From assembly GCF_000382065.1 (NCBI RefSeq), contig NZ_KB907501.1:1-64000 (forward strand): a stretch of 64,000 bases of DNA, read 5' to 3'. The position numbers and the translations under genes are program-made. Under the pieces are notes generated by a model, which ran no database searches, had not been told where the DNA came from, and saw nothing but the letters and a program-made list of their open reading frames with translations. The DNA is from Stenotrophomonas hibiscicola ATCC 19867. GTDB lineage: Bacteria > Pseudomonadota > Gammaproteobacteria > Xanthomonadales > Xanthomonadaceae. This document shows positions 61,117-64,000 of this stretch, one piece after another (the first letter of the stretch is position 1; the number at the start of each line of letters is the position of its first letter).

Positions 61117-62376
61117 GTGTTCGCCAGCCTCTCTCTCCTGCTTCGTCACCTGCTGGCCTGGGCTGCGGCGCTGTTCGTCGCAGGCATGGTCTGGAGCGGC
61201 ATCTTCAGTGGCATGAACGATGGCCCGGGCTGGATCTTCGGCCTGCTGGCGATGTTCCTGATGATTTCCGCGCTGGGCAGCGCGATTACCCATGTACGCC
61301 GCGTCTGGCTGGTCGCCGGCCGGCTGGATTCGACCACGCTCTCCGGCCGCCAGCGCCGCCAGGTGGAACTGCCGATGGATGCCGGCCAGGCATTCTCGGT
61401 GGTGGAAGCGGCCATCGCCGAACTGCCGCGCGTTGAAGACGTGGAAAGTTCGGCCGGCAGCCTGCAGGTACGGGCCTACGTGCGCCGCGTGGATGCCTGG
61501 AACGGCCGCCAGCCGTCGCGCTGGAATCTGCCGGCTCGGCTGGCGATCAAGCGCAACAGCGTGCTGGCGACGGTCACGCCGGGGCAGGGCACCAGTACCG
61601 TCACCCTGCTGTTTGAACCGGATGCCGGCTGGTGGGCCGACCTGCTGGCGCTGGATGAGGGCAGCAACTTCGAGAACGCCGAAGCGGTCACCCGCGCGAT
61701 CAGCCGCCGTGTTGCCGACCAACGTCGCGACGAGCAGGCCGCGGCCGAGCAGACCCAGGTGGAAAAGGAACTGTCGGTGGCCCGGTTGAATCTGCTGCAT
61801 GCGCAGGTGGAACCGCACTTCCTCTACAACACGCTGGCCAACGCGCAGGTGCTGACCCGCACCGACCCGGCACGTGCCGACCAGATGCTGGGCCACCTGA
61901 TCCAGTACCTGCGCAGCTCGTTGCCACAGGTGGACGAATCGCTGTCCACGCTGGGCGTGGAGCTGGAGCGCACCCGTGCCTACCTGGAGATCCTGCGTAT
62001 CCGCATGGGCGCACGGCTGGGGGTGGAGGTGCAGGTGCCGAACGAGCTGCACGGCGTGCAGCTGCCGGCGATGGCGCTGCAGACGCTGGTGGAGAACGCG
62101 ATCAAGCATGGCCTGGAACCCAAGCCCGGCGGTGGCACGATCTGGATCCTGGCCCGTGGCTTCGATGACCATGTGACGGTGACGGTGGCCGATGATGGCC
62201 TCGGCTTCGGCCAGGGCACCAGCGGTACCGGCATCGGCCTGAAGAACCTGCGCGAGCGCCTGCGCCTGACCTGCGGTGAGCAGGCCGGCGTGGCGATCGT
62301 CGCCAACTTCCCCAGCGGCGTGGCCGCAACCATGACCCTGCCGCAGTCGAGCAAGGAGCGCAGCCATGCCGCTTGA
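61117..62376 (+). CDS. LytS-type sensor histidine kinase
   Basis: 419 residues from GTG 61117 (AAGG 7 nt upstream). Two membrane segments at the N-terminus (about 8-30 and 36-58), then His-kinase motifs of the LytS/YehU group: LHAQVEPHFLYNTLAN with the phosphoacceptor His234, NAIKHGLEP (N box) and DDGLGFGQGTSGTGIGLKNLRERL (G boxes). It overlaps its response regulator by 11 bp. Signal sensed is unknown. Confidence 0.92.
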   Translation: MFASLSLLLRHLLAWAAALFVAGMVWSGIFSGMNDGPGWIFGLLAMFLMISALGSAITHVRRVWLVAGRLDSTTLSGRQRRQVELPMDAGQAFSVVEAAIAELPRVEDVESSAGSLQVRAYVRRVDAWNGRQPSRWNLPARLAIKRNSVLATVTPGQGTSTVTLLFEPDAGWWADLLALDEGSNFENAEAVTRAISRRVADQRRDEQAAAEQTQVEKELSVARLNLLHAQVEPHFLYNTLANAQVLTRTDPARADQMLGHLIQYLRSSLPQVDESLSTLGVELERTRAYLEILRIRMGARLGVEVQVPNELHGVQLPAMALQTLVENAIKHGLEPKPGGGTIWILARGFDDHVTVTVADDGLGFGQGTSGTGIGLKNLRERLRLTCGEQAGVAIVANFPSGVAATMTLPQSSKERSHAA

Positions 62377-63136
62377 GGCGCTCATTGCCGAAGACGAGGA
62401 ACTGCTGCGGCAGTCGCTGGTCGAGCAGCTGGGCCGGTTGTGGCCGGACCTGAAGCTGGTGGCCGAGTGCGAGGATGGCGCCAGTGCACTGGAGCAGCTG
62501 GCCGAGAAGCAGCCGGACATCGCCTTCCTCGATATTCGCATGCCCGGCATCAGTGGCATTGAAGTAGCCCGTTCGCTGTCCGAGCTGAGCCCGCGCACCC
62601 AGGTGGTGTTCGTCACCGCCTACGACCAGTACGCCATCGACGCGTTCGAGCAGGGCGCGATGGATTACCTGCTGAAGCCGGTCAGCGACGAGCGCCTGCT
62701 GGCCACCCGTGAACGCATCCTGTCGCGGCTGCCATCAACGCGCCAGGACGATGCCGTACTCGAGCGCCTGCTGCGGCGCCTGGGGCCATCGCAGGGTGCG
62801 GCAGAGCGCCCGCCATTGGCCTGGATCACCGCCAGCAACGGCCGCGAGACGCAGCTGATCATGCTGGAAGACGTGGCCTACTTCCGTGCCGACAACAAGT
62901 ACACCACCGTGGTGACCGCTGCCGGCGAGAGCCTGTTGCGCACGCCGCTGCGCGAACTGCTGGAAGTGCTCGACCCGCAGCATTTCCGCCAGATCCATCG
63001 CTCGACCATCGTCAACATGAAGGCGGTGGCGGCGGTCAGCCGCGACGATACCGGGCGCGGCGTGCTGCGCCTGCGTGGGCGCACGGAGACGCTGGTGGTC
63101 AGCCAGCCGTTCATGAGCCTGTTCCGCGGCATGTAG
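62366..63136 (+). CDS. LytTR-family response regulator
   Basis: 256 residues. Receiver domain with phospho-acceptor Asp56 (FLDIRMPGISG), preceded by the acidic pair in AEDEE, and Lys108-type LKPVS. The LytTR DNA-binding domain is at about 153-256 (VAYFRADNKYTTV, FRQIHRSTIVNM). AAGGAG site. It forms a two-component pair with the overlapping kinase; LytTR regulators act on genes such as exopolysaccharide or autolysis functions. Confidence 0.94.
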   Translation: MPLEALIAEDEELLRQSLVEQLGRLWPDLKLVAECEDGASALEQLAEKQPDIAFLDIRMPGISGIEVARSLSELSPRTQVVFVTAYDQYAIDAFEQGAMDYLLKPVSDERLLATRERILSRLPSTRQDDAVLERLLRRLGPSQGAAERPPLAWITASNGRETQLIMLEDVAYFRADNKYTTVVTAAGESLLRTPLRELLEVLDPQHFRQIHRSTIVNMKAVAAVSRDDTGRGVLRLRGRTETLVVSQPFMSLFRGM

Positions 63137-63154
63137 CCGCATCCTGGAGGCACC

Positions 63155-63499
63155 ATGCGCCTGTTCCTGTTTGCCTGCATCGCTGCGTTGTCGTTGGCTG
63201 GCTGTGAGAAATCCAGCAATACTTCGATCACCCGCACCCGTGCCAACGGCGTGGACACGCTTTACAGCAAGGGCAGCGTGGTCGACGGCGAGGCACGGTT
63301 CCAGTGCATCGCCAGCAGTAGTGGCCAATGCCACTACCTGGTGCTGGACCCAGCGTGCAGTACCGACGCCGCGTGTGCGACGCCACCATTGCGCCGGTTT
63401 GCCGTGGCGGTGGGGAAGACCGAGGCGATGCGTGACCTGCCCAAGGGCTTCCACCAGTGCGTCAGCCAGGACCGGATAGAACACTGCCACCGTGAGTGA
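63155..63499 (+). CDS. Small hypothetical lipoprotein
   Basis: 114 residues, signal peptide with lipobox LAGC (MRLFLFACIAALSLAGCEKS). The mature part has six more Cys, suggesting disulfides. GGAGG precedes the start; the gene lies 18 bp after the response regulator and is probably cotranscribed. Its stop lies inside a large hairpin. Confidence 0.72.
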   Translation: MRLFLFACIAALSLAGCEKSSNTSITRTRANGVDTLYSKGSVVDGEARFQCIASSSGQCHYLVLDPACSTDAACATPPLRRFAVAVGKTEAMRDLPKGFHQCVSQDRIEHCHRE

Positions 63500-63514
63500 T
63501 CACGGTGGCAGTGT
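63481..63514. terminator. Perfect hairpin between convergent genes
   Basis: ACACTGCCACCGTGA, loop GTGA, TCACGGTGGCAGTGT: a 15-bp perfect stem that overlaps the stop codon of the small lipoprotein gene and lies 25 bp from the end of the convergent gene. No T-run on the plus strand; probable bidirectional terminator. Confidence 0.6.
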
Positions 63515-63538
63515 GGGTCCCCCCGCTTCCCTGAAGGG

Positions 63539-64000
63539 TCAGTAGGCAGGCTGCAGTGTCAGGTCGTGGTGGTGCTCGTTCTCGCCCACATGGTTCAGGC
63601 GGCCGACCAGTTCGGAGTGCTGCTTCATGCGCCCGATCTCGGTCATGATGCGGATGTCCTCGTGGCGCAGCTCGCGCTTGGCGGTGACCGCCTGCTTGTA
63701 GTCCAGCACTTCCGGGTAGTGCTCGGCCAGGTCCAGCGCCTCGGCCACGTGCTCCACGCTGTCGGCCTTGGAACTGATGCGGGCGCGGCTGTTGAACGCC
63801 TTCATCCAGCGCTCGAAGCCGGCCTGCTGATCGAACATGTTGGCCATGAACCAGATCACGAACAGGATCGACACCCACGAGCCGAACACGATTACCACGC
63901 GGGTGAAGGTGATATGGAAGTCGTCGCGCCACAGGTAGTTGGCGATCAGGCCCAGGATCAGCAGCGAGGCCGCCTGCCAGCCGACGATCGAGGCGATCAG
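63539..64000 (-). CDS. Membrane protein, partial (5' end outside window)
   Basis: Only the C-terminal 153 residues are seen. The open frame continues to the last base of the window (ending LIASIVGWQAASLL... on the minus strand) with no start needed inside. Two hydrophobic segments (ASLLILGLIANYLW and VIVFGSWVSILFVIWFMANMF) are followed by a soluble, His-rich tail (HVGENEHHHD). A GTG at 63898 is not taken as the start because the coding frame and hydrophobic pattern continue upstream. No family recognised. Confidence 0.75.
   Translation of the reverse strand: MIASIVGWQAASLLILGLIANYLWRDDFHITFTRVVIVFGSWVSILFVIWFMANMFDQQAGFERWMKAFNSRARISSKADSVEHVAEALDLAEHYPEVLDYKQAVTAKRELRHEDIRIMTEIGRMKQHSELVGRLNHVGENEHHHDLTLQPAY

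Overview
The window is GC-rich bacterial chromosome that reads as Stenotrophomonas, most likely the S. maltophilia group. The evidence is many intergenic palindromes beginning and ending in GTAG, Xanthomonadales-type type IV secretion effectors with the XVIPCD C-terminal domain, a Xanthomonas-like Zur box, and the general gene content. No integrase, transposase, phage structural gene, tRNA, rRNA or CRISPR array is visible.

Layout. 1-4976: repeats, a PadR regulator and siderophore-interacting reductase operon, and aceE. 5039-10839: a defence island placed directly behind the aceE terminator, made of an AT-richer SIR2-like gene and an McrB/McrC pair. 10871-12419: small conserved genes, one behind a long structured leader. 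12587-26025: a polymorphic effector/immunity region. It holds an AHH-nuclease effector with Imm11, three effectors with a shared N-terminal domain carrying a His...Cys pair, four related lipoproteins that look like immunity proteins, a further lipoprotein, a catalytically eroded AHH relative and a free-standing XVIPCD domain. An unrelated beta-propeller gene interrupts it. The secretion machine itself is not in the window.

26101-41278: housekeeping and accessory genes separated by GTAG repeats. They include an alpha/beta hydrolase, a polysaccharide deacetylase broken by an amber codon, a methyltransferase, a DmeF-like exporter with its RcnR/FrmR-type repressor, a Zur-box-controlled divergent pair (MerC-like protein and COG0523 GTPase), an ABC-F ATPase, and a LysR regulator divergent from a serine hydrolase/MFS pair. 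41671-49757: an EAL phosphodiesterase, an amino-acid permease, a lytic transglycosylase, a repeat-helical protein and an NHL-propeller/M23 fusion. 49735-53989: an ECF42-type sigma factor with DGPF/YCII, VOC and DUF1428 proteins. 54097-58822: a four-gene exported-protein operon ending in a CsgG-like lipoprotein, function unknown. 59291-64000: an M28 peptidase, a LytS/LytTR-type two-component pair, a small lipoprotein and the 3' part of a membrane protein.

The points most worth following are: (1) the effector/immunity region and its shared His/Cys toxin domain; (2) four copies of a large intergenic structured element whose long arms differ in sequence between copies but stay complementary, with G-U wobbles that fit one transcribed strand; (3) five genes whose TAG stop codon is supplied by the GTAG end of a repeat; and (4) the exported CsgG-like operon.
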